Shown: positions 25,701 through 39,300 of the stretch, in pieces | Layout of the letters: every line of letters starts with the position of its first letter | Numbering within the stretch: the stretch's first letter is position 1 | Assembly: GCA_033439265.1 (NCBI GenBank) | Contig: JAVTVX010000013.1 | Span: forward strand, 16,906,500 to 16,970,499 | Origin: Dillenia suffruticosa | Lineage: Eukaryota; Streptophyta; Magnoliopsida; Dilleniales; Dilleniaceae | DNA length: 64,000 nucleotides | Direction of reading: 5' to 3' | Notes under the pieces: model-generated | What the model was told of the DNA's origin: nothing | Database searches by the model: none | The model's input: the letters and a program-made list of their open reading frames with translations, nothing else | Made by a program: the position numbers and the translations under genes

Positions 25701-28311
25701 CACTAATCTGGATGAAAGATGAGGCAAATGCCTTTCCTCTCTAGGTAATACTCAAGCACTGTTGTCTCCTAGAACCGGTTTTACAGTTTCAAACCTCCCC
25801 AGATCATTGCCACAGAAAAATAGTCTTTCAACTTTTGATGGTCATTATTGTCCACCCTCCCAGAGTACACTAACACATGCTGCCTAAGATAATTAGGGGG
25901 TTATTTGCCAATATCCAGAAATGCTAAATGTAGATGATCACCATGATTGTGAAAGCAAGTGAATAAATGAATGAATAGTGAAACTCTTAAGTGACTTTGA
26001 GTCCCCAGACTTTCTGCTTGTGCAGCCCAGCAGAGGCCCCTGGCTGAAAGCCTCATGTGTTCCACATTACACACACACTAATATAGAAAGGAGGCGATAG
26101 GAGCATCTGATGGGCTTTGGGTTATCCTCAAAATAGATACCCACCACAATGTAGCTGTTATAGACACCCATACATACACACATAAATAAAACTCATGAAT
26201 TTCACATTTTCTTTCTTTGTTTCTCTTCTTAAGAACATTAAGTTTGAGCTCACCAATCATCTCTTCCTTCATCTTCTCACGTTTTAACTCAGCTTTTGGC
26301 TCCAAGTGGCGAATAGTTCTACTCGCTTGGACATTTGAGGGTTCCAGCTCCAAGATTTTCTTCAGATCTGCAAGAAAACAAATTAAAAAAAAAAAAAAAA
26401 AATAGGGGAAGGAAAGAAAAACAACAAACAAGAGACTGACAAAAGAAAATAGGTATTTTCAATGTAAGAGCAATCGGCAGAACCAGTAAAACTATATGAT
26501 CTTTGTTCAATGATGTAATTAAAATGACTACAATTTGCCAAAATTTAGCATTTGTGCAGATTTTGCACATGGAGGTCATAAAAGAACTGTATATAGCAAT
26601 GACATTTTAAACTTGGAGTTGAGACTACAACAACAACAACTAAGGGGTGAAGGGGGGAAGGAAACTAAAAGGGCAAAAAGATAATTCAACATGATATAAC
26701 TTTGCTAATTTTTTTTTAATAATTTCTTTAATCCAATTTCCATGTGCAGCAGTTTCTCACAAACATGTACATATAAGCATATTTTATAGATGTACATGCA
26801 ACACAGAGAATAGCATTTATCTTTCCTTTTCCTTCTGCCTGAAACTGTACTGCATTTAGATTTCCTCTCCCTTGGAACTAGCAGGCAATAAATCTCTTTA
26901 GAGGCATATTAAGAACCCTAAAAGCAACTTCTACCAACAGCAATGAATGAAACATGCACAAGGAACAGACACAAAATAAAAAAAAAATGACACAACTCTG
27001 TCTTGGAAACAAAAAACATAAAATATCCATTTAAAAAATATTACATAGTTCGCTATTTTTTTTTTCCTGTTTAATGAAACTTGCACTAAAACTCATATAA
27101 TTTGAATACAAGAGAAGTATGCATTCAAAATATCAAGTAAAAAGAAAAAAAGATCCAACCTTATTTCTCTATTCATATAATTCAAAAGGTTCCAGCTTTA
27201 CATTTCTTATAAAAAATTAAAATAAAATAAAATGACAAAGACATGGTCATTAAGAAAATTGAAAGTATCATATTGGCACCAAACTGATATCCAAAAACTT
27301 TAAAATTCAGGTGAGATACTGCTTATAACAAGCAAATTAGACACAGCTGATAAATACAAGCCTAGCACTTTTGAGTATCAACAAACACCAAACTTACATA
27401 GGCACTTAAAGTTTCAGGAATTAAATACATTTTTTAATAGGAAAGAAAAATTCATTAGACTAAAATCCAAAAGGAGCACCAAGACTGCTTACATAAGAGA
27501 TTGCATAACAAAAGAATCTACAAAAAAGCCATATTTGAATCCAACTCTATGTTTAAAATCAAAAGGAAAGATATTTCAAGAAACTATTAACTAAAATGGA
27601 CAAGTTTTTTTTGTTTTTTTATTATTTTTAATACTCAATTTAAAATTTGAGTATATGAGATGTAAATTTAGCGACAGTCATCGAAATGATGAAGAAACGA
27701 TTCGATTAGATGAATAAACTGTATCCAAAAGTAAGCAATTTATATATCTAGATTCCATCATTCAAAATGATGACAATATAGATGGAGATGTGAATTATAA
27801 GATTCAAGCGGGTTGGATGAAATGGAGAAGAGCATCCGGAGTTCTTTGCGATCGCACTAGGCCATTGCATTTGAAGGAAAAATTTTATAGAACCGCGGTT
27901 AGACCTGCACTATTGTATGGTACTGAGTGCTGAGTTATTAAACAACAAGAAGAACAAAAAATGGCTATAGCAGAAATGAGGATGCTTAGGTAGATGTGTG
28001 ACAAAACTAGAAGAGATAGAATTAAAAATAAAGAGATTCGTAACAAATTGGGAGTTAGTTCAATTGTGGATAAGATGCGAGAGTGTAGTCTGCTGTGGTT
28101 TGGGCATGTGCAAATAAGACCTAAAGATATACCGGTTAGGATAATTGAGAACTTAAATATAGGAGGTTTAATAAAATGCAGAGGTAAACCGTTAAAAACT
28201 TGAATGCAAGTTATCCATGTAAATACATGATAGTGAAGGGTTTAGACGAAAAGATGATTTTGGATATGAGTGGCGTAAAATAATCCGCATAAATTAGACC
28301 AACATATTTAG

Positions 28312-28357
<46 letters not shown>

Positions 28358-30402
28358 TTATTTATTTATTTATTTTTATTTTTTAATCATTTTCAAATTT
28401 GTCTCTCAAATGGTCGACCCCAAATATTGGGATTAAGGTACAGTTTTTTATTATTACTGTTGTAATACTCATTTAAAAATTCTTCTATTACGTTTAATCT
28501 AACCAACCAAAATTTAGAGTTTTGGAGGGTAGAAAATGTTCATTCAATCTGGAGATGTACTTTTGTGATTATTCATTGGTGTATTTTACAGGATCAGAAT
28601 GGTAGAGATTTCAAAATCAAAGTATTCGTCCTCTCAGTTGGGATAAGGTTGTGTTTTATGCTTCTCCGCACCCTCATGCCCTAGAAGTTTATAAAGATAT
28701 AATTTAGATAAGTTGAAGAGGGATTGGGGCACAGCCCTATAGTAGTCTATGTATTGCACCTTTTGACTCACTTTCTTAGAATTTCCCATCCTTAGAGTTT
28801 TGGTATATCATTTGTTACATTCAATACAATTCTTCTTCTATTAAAAAAATAATAATAATGTAAACGTCCTTGAAACACTCCAAGCCCACAGCTCATTATA
28901 CATGGACCTTGAAATCAGCCACTAAAAATGAAGAACAGAAAACTCTTGCTCCCACAACAGGCATGTCCAAGAACAGCTAAGAAGATGATCCTCCAACTCC
29001 AGCTTCTCCTGGTACACACCACACATGTTAATCAGAATAACAGCTGTTCTTATTTATTTATTTATTTATTTTGATAGAAAGAGCTTTGCAAATTGTCTTG
29101 ACTTAAAGGTCTCCAATTAGCTTCCCAACAAAGGACACTCTCAGGGATGATATTTATGATTTCCATTCTCTTTTATAACTGGGGCATATGATTTGTCTTC
29201 ACATGCTCAGCATATGCCCACGTCCCACACATAAAAAATCACGTCTTCATTTGGAACTGGCAACACTTTATAGTTCAGCAGCCAAGATCTGAAATGTGGA
29301 CATTAACAGAATATAACCTAGGAGGATCAATGTAGGACAATAAAATTGTTTCTAAATCTGATTATCTACATCTCTTTGCCATGTATTCGTGTTACCAAAG
29401 TCTACACGTATGAGTGTTTATATGTGGTTCTACAGCATTCTCTTTCTTTTTGTTACAACTACACTTCCATTCACCCTCCATCTTTAAAGCCAATAAATTA
29501 TTAACACACCCTCACATGCACGCAAAACACACACTCACATTCATCCTTAAGCAGAACCAAACTTTTTAATGGCCAATCTATGGTCTTCAGGACAGAATGT
29601 ATGGATACTAAGGTTGATCTTACCATATTGTTACTTAATACATAAATGCCAATAAAATAAAATAAAATAAAATAAAGAAGAAACTTGCTGGTCTATATCA
29701 GAGATGTCATTAATTTAGGACTTAAAAAGTATTGAAGGAGTCATATTTATAATCAGGAGTGTTCAAGAAGTATTTAATTTGTACTTAGAATACAGGTAAA
29801 TGTGACCAGGAGTTGCCCAATGACTGGTACAAGAGATGTACTCCAAAATCTGTTACAGTATAAAAGAAATTGTGGTAATTCATCCGGATCTATATTATTA
29901 TATGCAGACTATGTAAGTTTCGACTTACCAGCAATAGCCACATCAAAATGTTCAAGCTTTTCATGAGCCTCTGCTCTTCTATTAAGAGCTTTTGCATATC
30001 CAGGATTTAATTCCAATGCTTTTGTGCTTTCCTTAATGGCATCCTCATATTTTCCCTGCAATGTATTTAGTACGTTAGACCAGTTATGAATTCGATATGG
30101 AAATAAAAAATTGCACCAATGAACCAACTGGGAGTATATAACAAGCAACTGTTGCCAGGAAAATGATGTGAGTTGAGAATCAAGGGAGCTGTTTCTGATC
30201 CTGTTACATGTTCCGTGATTTACACAATTACAACATAGAACTAAATCACATAAAAGTAGAGTACTGACTATTTTGATAAGGACAATATCTTCAAAAGGTA
30301 TAACTAGAAGGGCAAGATTTTTAAAGATCTTCTTTTCCGGTGTTTGAAAACTCAGCCCAACATAGGTAGAGGTGCAACAGACAATGGTATATGTGCTTGC
30401 AC

Positions 30403-30433
<31 letters not shown>

Positions 30434-31951
30434 AATAATAATCGGTAGGCCTAGGTTATATTAGCCACCAGATATCCACATGAAACAGAGAAAGGGAAAT
30501 GGAGATTTCACAAATTAAGAAAGCTGAAGAGTTGGTAATTTTCGGGATAAACTACAAGCCACAGCATTTCATTTTACAAGGAATCTTTGGAGCCACATAA
30601 TTTTGGGAATTGGTCCTGGTGTCTAGTATGATAAAAAACTTCAAGAAATGCTGAATGATCGCAGCCATTTGACTCCACAAAATGCTACAAATTAAAAACT
30701 GAAACTGAAAGCAGTAGATGGACAGGGAGCAAAGGAAAGTAAAAAAGAAACAAAAATCTTAAATCTTTATGTTGTCATATTAAAATATGCAAGAATGAGA
30801 ATACATTCAAAAAAAAAGGAAAAAAGAAAAAATGTTAACTGTACAAAATTTGTTGACAAGGAGAGAGAATACAAGTTTTGAGAAACATGTTGCACGGTTG
30901 GCATGACATATTGAACGAATTTCCACAAATTCAGGCTTCTCTGGTGCAGCATGTAAAGCCAGCTCATATTTTGCCAGTGCCTCTTCATAGTTACCTGCCC
31001 CAAACAATTTATTTCCCTCCAGTTTTGCATCATTCACTTGAGTCAAAGTACTCTGTAGAAGATTATAGAAACATCAGTTACCTACTAAAGGATGTACATT
31101 AAAATTCTCTAATTCACATCCTTCAAATATTACGATTGTATTATTCTTTTTTTTTTCTTTTCTTTTGTTTTTGTTTTGGAGGATAAAATACATAAAAGAG
31201 AATCCTAAAGTGAGGGATTTCTGGAGAAGTTACACTAATGAGGCCTTTTTTATCCCTCTTTTCCCAAACTCTCCTCTTCGACAGGCATGACAGTATGCTT
31301 TCAAGACACAGACACAGACACAGACACAGACACAGACAAAGGTGGGACATGCTCATTTCTAGATATGCTTTTTATTTCTAGACCAGTCTGTGCATCAAAT
31401 TTTCAAACTATATATGCACAAAGCATCTATGCATCAACAAATAAATGAAAGATTCGCCTAAAACCACCAGAAATGTAGAACAAGCATTATTTTTTTTTTA
31501 GGGCCATTACTTATGAATTATGAAGCTTGAGTCTTGGAATCAATCTCCCTAACCGTAATGCTTTATCATCCCAATCAATTCTTTATCATTCGTTATATAA
31601 ATCAATTGCCCCTTTTCTCATTTTCTACAGTAGTAACTTCCCTTCAAATTAACAGCATCAGATTTGTGCCCATGTTGCTTTAGTAAAGAGAGAGAGATAG
31701 GAGACCTGAATCAACTGATCTTCGCTTAGAGCCTCTTCTTGCTGAGAGTCCTGATGTTCCTGCGAAGCAGTTGTGTCTACTTCAGCTTTGTCGGGATCTT
31801 CATGCTCACCATCGCTAGCAGTCTTGAATCCATCTGAAGCCGAAGCGTCGCGAGCAACCGCAGGTTGATAATCGTCGTCTTCCAACACCTTTTTACGATG
31901 CCGATTCTCTTCGGTCGATGAACCTGTACTCACTGGCTCAATCACCACCAT
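22754..31951 (-). CDS. TTC1: TTC1-like tetratricopeptide repeat protein
   Basis: Five exons in phase encode 260 residues: 31706-31951, 30873-31052, 29929-30055, 26254-26367, 22754-22869 (stop TAG at 22754-22756). Residues 1-82 are acidic and low-complexity (many Glu, Asp, Ser). Three TPR motifs follow: one around GNKLFGAGNYEEALAKYELA, one around CHANRATCFSKLGKYEDAI, and one around ALNRRAEAHEKLEHFDVAI. The C-terminus has the family hallmark LGRFGMSLDNFKAVKDPN and ends GSYSISFQQ. TTC1 proteins are small cytosolic TPR adaptors that bind chaperones such as Hsp70/Hsp90; partners here are inferred. Start: first ATG of an open frame with family-like acidic beginning. Introns 3 and 4 exceed 3 kb; intron 3 holds an antisense RTE fragment. 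The gene converges tail-to-tail with AFG1, and exons 4-5 are duplicated near 54-57.7 kb. Confidence 0.92.
23894..24286 (+). repeat. Two-copy tandem repeat, period about 198 bp, in TTC1 intron 4
   Basis: A unit beginning CTCGACTTAAGGGAAAAACTC (23894) and ending CTCCGACTTGGAGG recurs from 24092 to 24286 with few changes. The 51-kb duplicate has a single copy (about 55425-55619), so this tandem copy arose after the segmental duplication or was lost in the other copy. Confidence 0.88.
27640..28475 (+). mobile_element. RTE-clade LINE 3' fragment in TTC1 intron 3
   Basis: Broken plus-strand frames give the C-terminal end of an RTE-type reverse transcriptase: KIQAGWMKWRRASGVLCDR, then KEKFYRTAVRPALLYGTEC, then MRECSLLWFGHVQIRPKD. 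Several in-frame stops show it is dead. After a TA/TTTA microsatellite the sequence GACCCCAAATATTGGGATTA, then AAGGT and a T-rich tail, matches the 3' ends I know from plant RTE elements. It is heavily 5'-truncated, as is usual, and lies antisense to TTC1. Confidence 0.82.
28316..28376. repeat. (AT)19 followed by (TTTA)n microsatellite
   Basis: About 38 bases of alternating A/T (28316-28353) run straight into TTTA repeats. It sits inside the RTE fragment's 3' region. Confidence 0.95.
30403..30430. repeat. (CA)14 microsatellite
   Basis: Pure CA dinucleotide repeat in TTC1 intron 2. Confidence 0.95.
31305..31338. repeat. (GACACA)n hexanucleotide repeat
   Basis: Five to six perfect GACACA units in TTC1 intron 1. 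Confidence 0.93.
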
Positions 31952-32640
31952 TTTACTCGCTGTTATGCGTTACAAAAATATGATGAAAAAGTTTAGGGTG
32001 CATGGAGAGAATTAGGTTTTCTGATTTCGATTGATTGAGATCTTCTTCTTGTTGTTTCCCGTCGAGCACGTCAAAGGTGCTTTGCGGGAAGTGGAAACGT
32101 CTACAACGGTGGCGTTTAACTCGTGTGCGAAATTCCCCGTTCTAGGATTTTTATTTTTATTTTTCTATTTTTTTGGAGTTTTTTCATGAGAAACTCGCTT
32201 TGAGGTTGCTTGAAAGATGATTTCAGATTTATAAGGAGTGGACAACCCTTTAAGAAATGGAGAAATTCAAAAGGTGTTGATACTTTTTACCTCTGAACAA
32301 GCTGATATATATAACTTTAAATTTAAATTAATAATAAAATTTTTATTTCATTATCAAATTTTTAACCACTTACTTTGAGTTTAATTTATACACGTGATAG
32401 TGATATGATAATTTTTTTATTATTTAAATTTGAATTAATTTATTTTTGTTATAATTAATTGAAAATGTGAAAAAGAAAACAAATTTAAAGATTTAAATTG
32501 ATAAGAAAGAAATTTGTTATTTTGTTTGAATGGAAAATTTTTTCTGATTTTAGGAGTTTAAATAAATAAATTCATGAATTATTTCCTTAAATATTAGATT
32601 CAGGAATTAAAATTATAAAAATATTAATATTTTTATTTGA
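31952..32640. other. TTC1 5' leader/promoter and AT-rich intergenic DNA
   Basis: The first 150 bp upstream of the TTC1 start (to about 32120) are pyrimidine-rich on the coding strand, as in plant leaders. Beyond that the DNA is AT-rich with no coding signal. Confidence 0.45.
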
Positions 32641-33560
32641 TCCATGAAAATAATGAAATCAAAAGATCCGAAAGATAATTTTAAAAGTTTAAAAAAGATA
32701 ATTTAAATAAAGTAATAAATCGTTAAAGTTAATGAGTTAACCTTATTAATCTCACAGAAAACAATAATAAATTTAAAAAACCTACCAGAATAGAAAAAAA
32801 TTATGAGAAAAAATAAATTAATTGTCTTCGATAAGTTAGTTGCAAAAAATACATAATATTTAAAAGTAACAAATTAAATTTAACCTTATCTCGATGACTA
32901 AATTCAAATTTTCATTTTAAACAAAAATAAATCAAAAGATTCATAGAATAGTTTTAAAAATTTTACAAAGATAATTTAAATAAAGTAGCAAATTTGTAAG
33001 TTTAAGATAAATGTTCTAACATTAATAAATCCAAAAAAAGATTTATGAGAAAAAAAAGTAAATTAATTCTCTTTGATAATTTTTTTAATATCAACTCTAA
33101 AATGTAGAAAAATAATTTGATTATAAAAAATTAAATCTAACCTTGAATTCAAATTCTCATTACAAATAAAAATAAATTAAAAGATCCGAAAACAATTTAA
33201 AAATTAAAAAAAAAAAAGATAATTTAAATAAAATAGCAAATCCATTAAGATCAATAATCCAACCCTAATATGCAACCCATATTAATTTCACACCGAAAAC
33301 AACAATAAATCTAAAAACCCACCAAAAAAGAAAGAAAAATTATAAGAAGAAAAATAAATCAATTCATTTCAATAAATTTTTTTATGACAACACCAAAATA
33401 TACAAAAATAATTTGATTACAATCAAAATGCATAATATTTAAAATATCAAGTTAAATTTAACAATAGGTCAACAATTGAGTTCAAATTAATAGTTTAAAA
33501 AAATTAAAAAGTTAATTTAAATAAAATAACAAATTTATAAGATTAAATATCATTTGAGCC
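32640..33560. repeat. Degenerate AT-rich tandem repeat, about four units of 250-290 bp
   Basis: The motif GATAATTTAAATAAAGTA and its variants occurs at 32697, 32970, 33218 and 33510, each time preceded by an AAAAGATCCGAAA-like block. Between them are recurring pieces such as AAACAACAATAAATCTAAAAA and AATAATTTGATTA. Units are strongly diverged. It is non-coding. Confidence 0.7.
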
Positions 33561-35450
33561 ACGTTAAAGTGATATGCCAGTCTTCAAATCCTTAATTTAT
33601 TTACAAACGTCAATTCAATTTAAAATTCTAATTTAATTTAAAACCCTAAACTCATTCAAAATTCTAAATTAATTTAAAACATTAATTTACTTCAAAATCA
33701 TATTTTAATTCAAAATCATAGAATTGGGAAGGGACATATTGATCGAGCTTCCCCTTTCGGTCAACCACTTTTGCCACGAAGAAGAAAACGGGTAAGTTGA
33801 AAAAATATTAAGATAACAGTTTTTAATAAGAATCAGAAATATATAAATGTAACTATAATAATATCTCCCCAAATTAAAAGGGTTCAGGGCTAAATCAAAT
33901 AATCGGGTCGGGTCAATCATTGTGGAAGTATAATTAGTTTCAAGACAAGACAATACCGTACGATAGAAACTGGTATAGAAATTAGAATAGAGAGGAGTAG
34001 GTGGAATTGTTTGGTGCACCGAATTTTTCTAATAATTTATGTATCATGACATTAAAAAAATCTTTATATATTTAGGAAAAATTAAAACTTCGTATCGATA
34101 TTTTCTTTTTTTGATTATAATAATGATACTTTTTTAACATTTTAGGTAATTAAATATTTTATTCCTATAAATAATTAGGAGACGAATTATATTTACAAAC
34201 ATAGTATTTACCTTCAAACGTCCCCAACACTGTAAGTGCTTTATCGAGACTGTTAAAATATTCTTGCCACGTAGGAGAGGTGAAACCACGATATCTTAAT
34301 TGGTTTGAGCATTTAATTAGCTATTTTGGTAGGAAGTTTGATGTTAAATAAATTCAACTGAAATTTAAGTAAATGTTTTGATTTAAAAATTATTAACACA
34401 ATAATAATTTTAAATTTTAATTATAAATTTGATTTTTATTTGAGAATTTCTATATTTCTTTTTAAAAATTCAATTTATTTAAACAATATTATCAAGATAA
34501 TAAAACTAAATAGATATAAATTGAGCCGAGTTGAATAAAGTTGTTATTTTCAAAGCACCACCTAGGCATACTAACATTTCTATGCTTGAAGAGAAATTAA
34601 AATAATAATAATAATAATTTGAACTAAATAATAAATGAAAATTGCTACAATACCGAATTTTTTCTTTTAATGAAAATTATTTTTTATAATATTAAAGTTT
34701 AAAATCTTAAATGTAACCTTGACCTTATTCGTAAACTCTGGTTTAAATGGAATAAACCATAAATTTGTATCTTAACAAATTTAACAAAATTTAAGGTTTA
34801 TTCGAAAAAGTTGGTATTGACTGAATTGATAAATTAAACTTTTATTTTATTATTATGCTTTTTATCTACAATCTTTTATTTTGGTTAAAAATATTTCAAT
34901 TTGGATAAAGTAAAATAAATTCAATTTAGATTTAGCCGAACTTTTCTAAGTGTTACCGGAGACCCATTGGTCCTCGAAAAGTACATAGTGAAATTTTTAA
35001 CGTTAACATTTGCAAATTTGGCTTTTTAATAGTTAAGTGGCTTTATTGAAAAGAAAAATTAGAAATAATGTTTTATTTTAACACAAACTAATAAATAAAA
35101 ATTGTTGTAACACCTAAGTTCCTTCGAATGTGACAGCTCCGTCACTCAAATTTTGAAAAAGAAAATCCCAATATCGATGTTAAAAAAATATATCATTAAA
35201 AAATTTAAATATGTTATTAAAAATCCTCAAAAATTATAATTTTTGAGTCTCTTATTCATATGTTAATTGAAGCTATCAATTATTTAAAAAAAAAAGGATA
35301 ATTAGATGCCAAAAACATACAAAAAACCCAAACACAATTATACGAAAGCATTATAGAAATTTTACAATGTTCTTGTTACGAATTAACATAACATGAATAT
35401 ATTCATTTTTGAAATCTCCGCAAAATATACCCACAAAAAAAAAAAAAAAT
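33561..35450. other. AT-rich intergenic DNA
   Basis: About 1.9 kb without a credible frame; the longest open stretch (33705-34019, minus) has no domain-like composition. I see no gene. Confidence 0.55.
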
Positions 35451-35870
35451 CTACCATTCCTGAACAGTTACATAGTTAATCCCATCTTGGCTGAATCGAA
35501 TTTCAGTGTCTTGGATCTCATAGAAGCACCTATTTTTATCACCACATTTTCCTTTATCTTCGCGTCCGTTAAACACAGTAAAATGCGTCTCGTGCATCAT
35601 CCACTTTACATGACATGCGTAGTATGTTGTTTCCCAGAAATTCAAATCGAAACCAAATACGAAGTATTGATCTTTCTCCAAGAAAACCCCTTGTAGATCC
35701 TGTACATCTGATCTGCATTTCAGTCTCAGAGGCAACGTAATGTCATCGATGCTGCTTTTGATCTTTATTTCGTAATGGGGTCTTCCAAAAAGGCCGAATG
35801 CCGATGATGTTTTCGCCAAGATTAAGGTTGATAAGATCAGTACGAGAAGGCCTTGGTTCGAGGACGCCAT
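35451..35870 (-). CDS. S1/SPH-family (self-incompatibility S1-like) secreted protein
   Basis: A single-exon gene of 139 residues. Residues 1-24 form a clear signal peptide (hydrophobic LLVLILSTLILA, cleavage after SSA). The mature part has four cysteines at 52, 86, 109 and 115. The context LKCRSD, then FWETTYYACHVKW, then CGDKNRCFYEI follows the plant self-incompatibility S1 homologue (SPH) pattern of a beta-rich protein with two disulfides. Founder members are poppy stigma S-determinants; most plant SPH proteins have unknown roles as small secreted proteins. The length is typical. The start is the only ATG before the signal peptide. It lies 443 bp downstream of the RCD1-like stop on the same strand, so its promoter must be compact or lie within that gap. 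Confidence 0.85.
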   Translation of the reverse strand: MASSNQGLLVLILSTLILAKTSSAFGLFGRPHYEIKIKSSIDDITLPLRLKCRSDVQDLQGVFLEKDQYFVFGFDLNFWETTYYACHVKWMMHETHFTVFNGREDKGKCGDKNRCFYEIQDTEIRFSQDGINYVTVQEW

Positions 35871-36313
35871 GATATGAGGATTTTTGTGGAAAACAAAAAG
35901 TGGTGCTCCGATGGGTTTAATTCTTGGTGAGATGTTTTGTTTTTTTTGTTATTTCGTGTGGATTGTTTTTTCCGTTATTAGTGTTATCTGTCGGGTGAGT
36001 TTAAAGAGAGAGAAGGTATGAAATTGAAGTAAAAGCTGGATTTTGTGTTTATTTTAAGAAGGGGAAGTGTTTGGGGGTAACCACTTGAACAGATTAGTTG
36101 AAATAAATAACCATTTAAAAAGCTGTAATTTATTACATTCCTTGTACCGGTAAATGAAAATTGAAACGGTATATTACCTTTTACTTACAAACTGACGAAA
36201 AGAATTTTAGTACTATTTTGGAGGAAGGAGAATTCACATGTTGTCCTGTACAAATGAAAGGAAACTAACCATGTTCCAGAAGGGTTGGGTTAAATCTAGA
36301 AAGACAACTGTAA

Positions 36314-39300
36314 CTAATAAAGTCCTAAGTCATCAGGAAGGCGAATGGGGGAATAGCAATCCTCCTGGTTGACAGTCAGGAGTAACTGTTGCAGCAAATT
36401 ACCAATTATCGGAAATTCCTGAATGTTAAAAAAGAGAAAAAAGATCATAGAGATACCAGAAAAGATTCGTAACCACTTCATAGGAGTCGGCTGTAAAGGT
36501 AAAGAGAAATACGAAGTCAGATGCTAGAGGGTACCTCTGAAATGTTATCAAAAGAGCCGTCTGTAATAGGTTTGGGTAGATTCTCCGATACCTTTTTTAA
36601 ACCCCTGTACGAGGAAATAAGAGAAGAAAAGATTTGTTTTATATGTACCAAAGGAAGTACCTATGAGCTAAAAAACTAAATGAATAATGAAGCATAACGT
36701 GCAGCCATTCGAGAGACACGAAATGATATGTGAAAAAACTTTATTTATTTATTTATTTTAAAAAAGACATTAGGTACATTCAGTAGCTCATAAATCATGG
36801 ACACCAAACAAAACATGATTTGGATTACCCTATGCCGGCAAGCCCCCACAAAAGCAGAGGAAGATTTCCCCTCCAATGGACCTTCTAGGTGAGGGAAGAA
36901 CATCTTGCCAGCTGCACTTTAAGTTGTTTGTGTGGAAGAAACACAGGACTTGAAAACAAAATGAGGTCAGGTCAAGACAGATACTCGTTCCTAAAATGTT
37001 TGTGTTTTCATGTTACTGGCCCAGAATTCAGAGGTCTGAGATGGATCTAAACAATTCGGAATTGAAATTCAGCACAAGGTCCTAATTCAGGCATAATATA
37101 ATACTCAAACGACAGAAACAGAAGACCTAAATTAAGCTGTAAAGGTATGCAACCATGGCTGTGTTTGCTTTTGTGTGACCGATAGAAAAAACAATCACAA
37201 AGAACAAAGAACCAAATACTCGGAAAACAAAAAAGGAGGACAAATGAAAACAACAAATGAGAAGCCATATCTATTTTAAAATTAAGTACAGCACTGTAGC
37301 TCCATCAGAAAATGATGTCTGTTGAAAGGTCAGTTAATCAACACCATAGCAGCAAAGCCTACCTCTCGTCACTGCAGAGAAGAACATAGCATCGGACTAT
37401 ATGAAATAGAAGCCGAGGAGAGAACTCTTGATCAACAGCCAATAGAGAGACCTTTAAGAATAAAAATATACAGCAGCATAAGCATGAAGCTGGAAGGCTG
37501 AATCATATAAATTGAAGAAAAATCATTAGCAAGGTCCAGTCAAGGTACATACAAGATGCTCCCACACCCTAATCAAGCCCCTCAGCAAATAATCACTCGT
37601 TTCAGAGCATAAGTATTTGATCCCCGACTTATCTTTTAGTATGGCTTCAAGAATGTGCATTCCTATCTGTCAATACATTTGAATATTAAAATGTATCTCA
37701 TACATTCATACAGATACAAATCAAACAGCTACAGACTGAGTTGCTTATTCCCAGTTTCAGCTGCTTCTTTGGTTAATGTAATCTCAAGCAACCAGAAATT
37801 CAGTCTGATATTAATGGATGACTCACAGGAAAAATGAATTAATAACAAAAGGTGTTTTTGCTATGAATCAGAAAGTGTTTGCTATTATTTACGTAAGGCA
37901 TACTTTGTCACATGAATTTTGTCCATTTAGTTTGTAGTTGATGAGAGAAGTAAAGCAGATGGAACTTACCACTTTGGATAGTTCATTTCCGAATTCAATG
38001 CTTATCCAGCATAGTTCCACCATATCGTTTTCAACAGCCCACTGAATAATGTTGGGTTCTCCAGCCTTGTGGAAAAAATGGTGAAAATGAACCACGGCCG
38101 TGACATTATGGATCAAGTCCACATAACAAATAACAAAAATGAATGGATGTTAACAAATCCTTACCTGGCAAAGAATGCCAATCACAGAGAGGGCAACAGC
38201 TTGAACATTCTCAAATACTTCTAGTGGGGCTTTAAACAGGATAATAGGTAACAAAAAGTTTGGCACAGAAGCTAAACAATAAAGAAATGAAAGAAAGGTC
38301 AAAAATCACAAAACTATAGATTTCAACAAAGGGCTGATGAGTAGAGATCTCACTTGAAACAAATTTGAGCCTTGTTTCCTTGTTAGCAGCAATACACTAG
38401 AACCGGAAACATGATCAAATTAAAAAATAGAAGCCAATAGTGGTCCTAAACTTCACCCCATTTATTTCCACTGAAGAGAAGAAAAGAGAATAAAATTCAC
38501 CTGAAAAAGAGTGAGAACATTGGCGAGACGCTTGCAAGCTCTTACATTAAGACCATCTTCTTCCATCATTTGGTAAAAGGCCAACACCTCCTGTATGAAA
38601 GAAACCATCATGACCTTAAATTTTCTCCACACCGATATTCTTGTTTCTATCAGTCATATATTGTGACAATTCTTATATTTAATGCATCAACCCTACTTTA
38701 CACACTCATTGAGAAAATAAATGAATAAATAAACAAAAAGAAAGTTACATTCTGCCAGAGGTTCTCAGCAGCCAAATGAAGCACAATTTCATAATGCAAT
38801 GTGCCAAATTGAAAAAAGACGGAAAAATACTTGTGAAACGTAGTTCTGGTCAACAGACCTGCAACAGTATAGCCATTGTGCTGCAAGAGTTATACAAAAG
38901 ATATCCAGTCCGGTAGTAATTCTCAGGATCTTCTTCCCTTTTCTACAACAAAATAGAAATATCAAACTGGTTAATGAGTCCGAAATAAAGGATGAAATAA
39001 AAAAAATCAAATAAAATAGAATGAACAAATATAACGTAACAACCATTTCCTTAAGAATACAAACATGCTAGAATAATATTCGGTATAATCTTAAACAGTT
39101 CCCTGATTAGATTCTTAAAACTAGTCTAAGTAGATTCCTGATTTCTACAATTTGTATGCTAAACTGTAATAACGGACTCAACCACTAGTCTAAGGATACA
39201 GCATAAACATCAGTCAAACAGAAAAGCAGAAGCCAAAAAAAAAAAAAAAATCCATAGATGATACAATGATAATCAAGTATCAAAACCCAACACAGGAATT

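Larger units (their letters stand above)
19206..27055 (+). repeat. Segmental duplication, copy 1 (source), about 7.85 kb
   Basis: The sequence from AGTTCTAATTACAATTGC (19206) to ACATAGTTCGCTA (about 27055) recurs in the same orientation at 51081-58395. Sampled blocks agree at about 95% by eye. This copy is the source because AFG1 exons 1-12 adjoin its left edge and TTC1 exons 1-3 lie beyond its right edge. It contains AFG1 exons 13-14 and TTC1 exons 4-5. Differences from copy 2 include about 340 bp (near 22060-22400) absent from copy 2 and a private tandem duplication at 23894-24286. Confidence 0.95.

Noticed and set aside
28860..29320. Possible minus-strand LINE zinc-binding RT fragment (ELEDHLLSCSW)
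   Set aside because: Only one short stretch resembles the domain and a key cysteine is missing; no neighbouring RT or RNase H motif was found.
29909..30427. 172-codon minus-strand open frame as a separate gene
   Set aside because: Only its C-terminal part (GKYEDAIKE onward) is coding, as TTC1 exon 3; the rest is intron read-through into the CA repeat.
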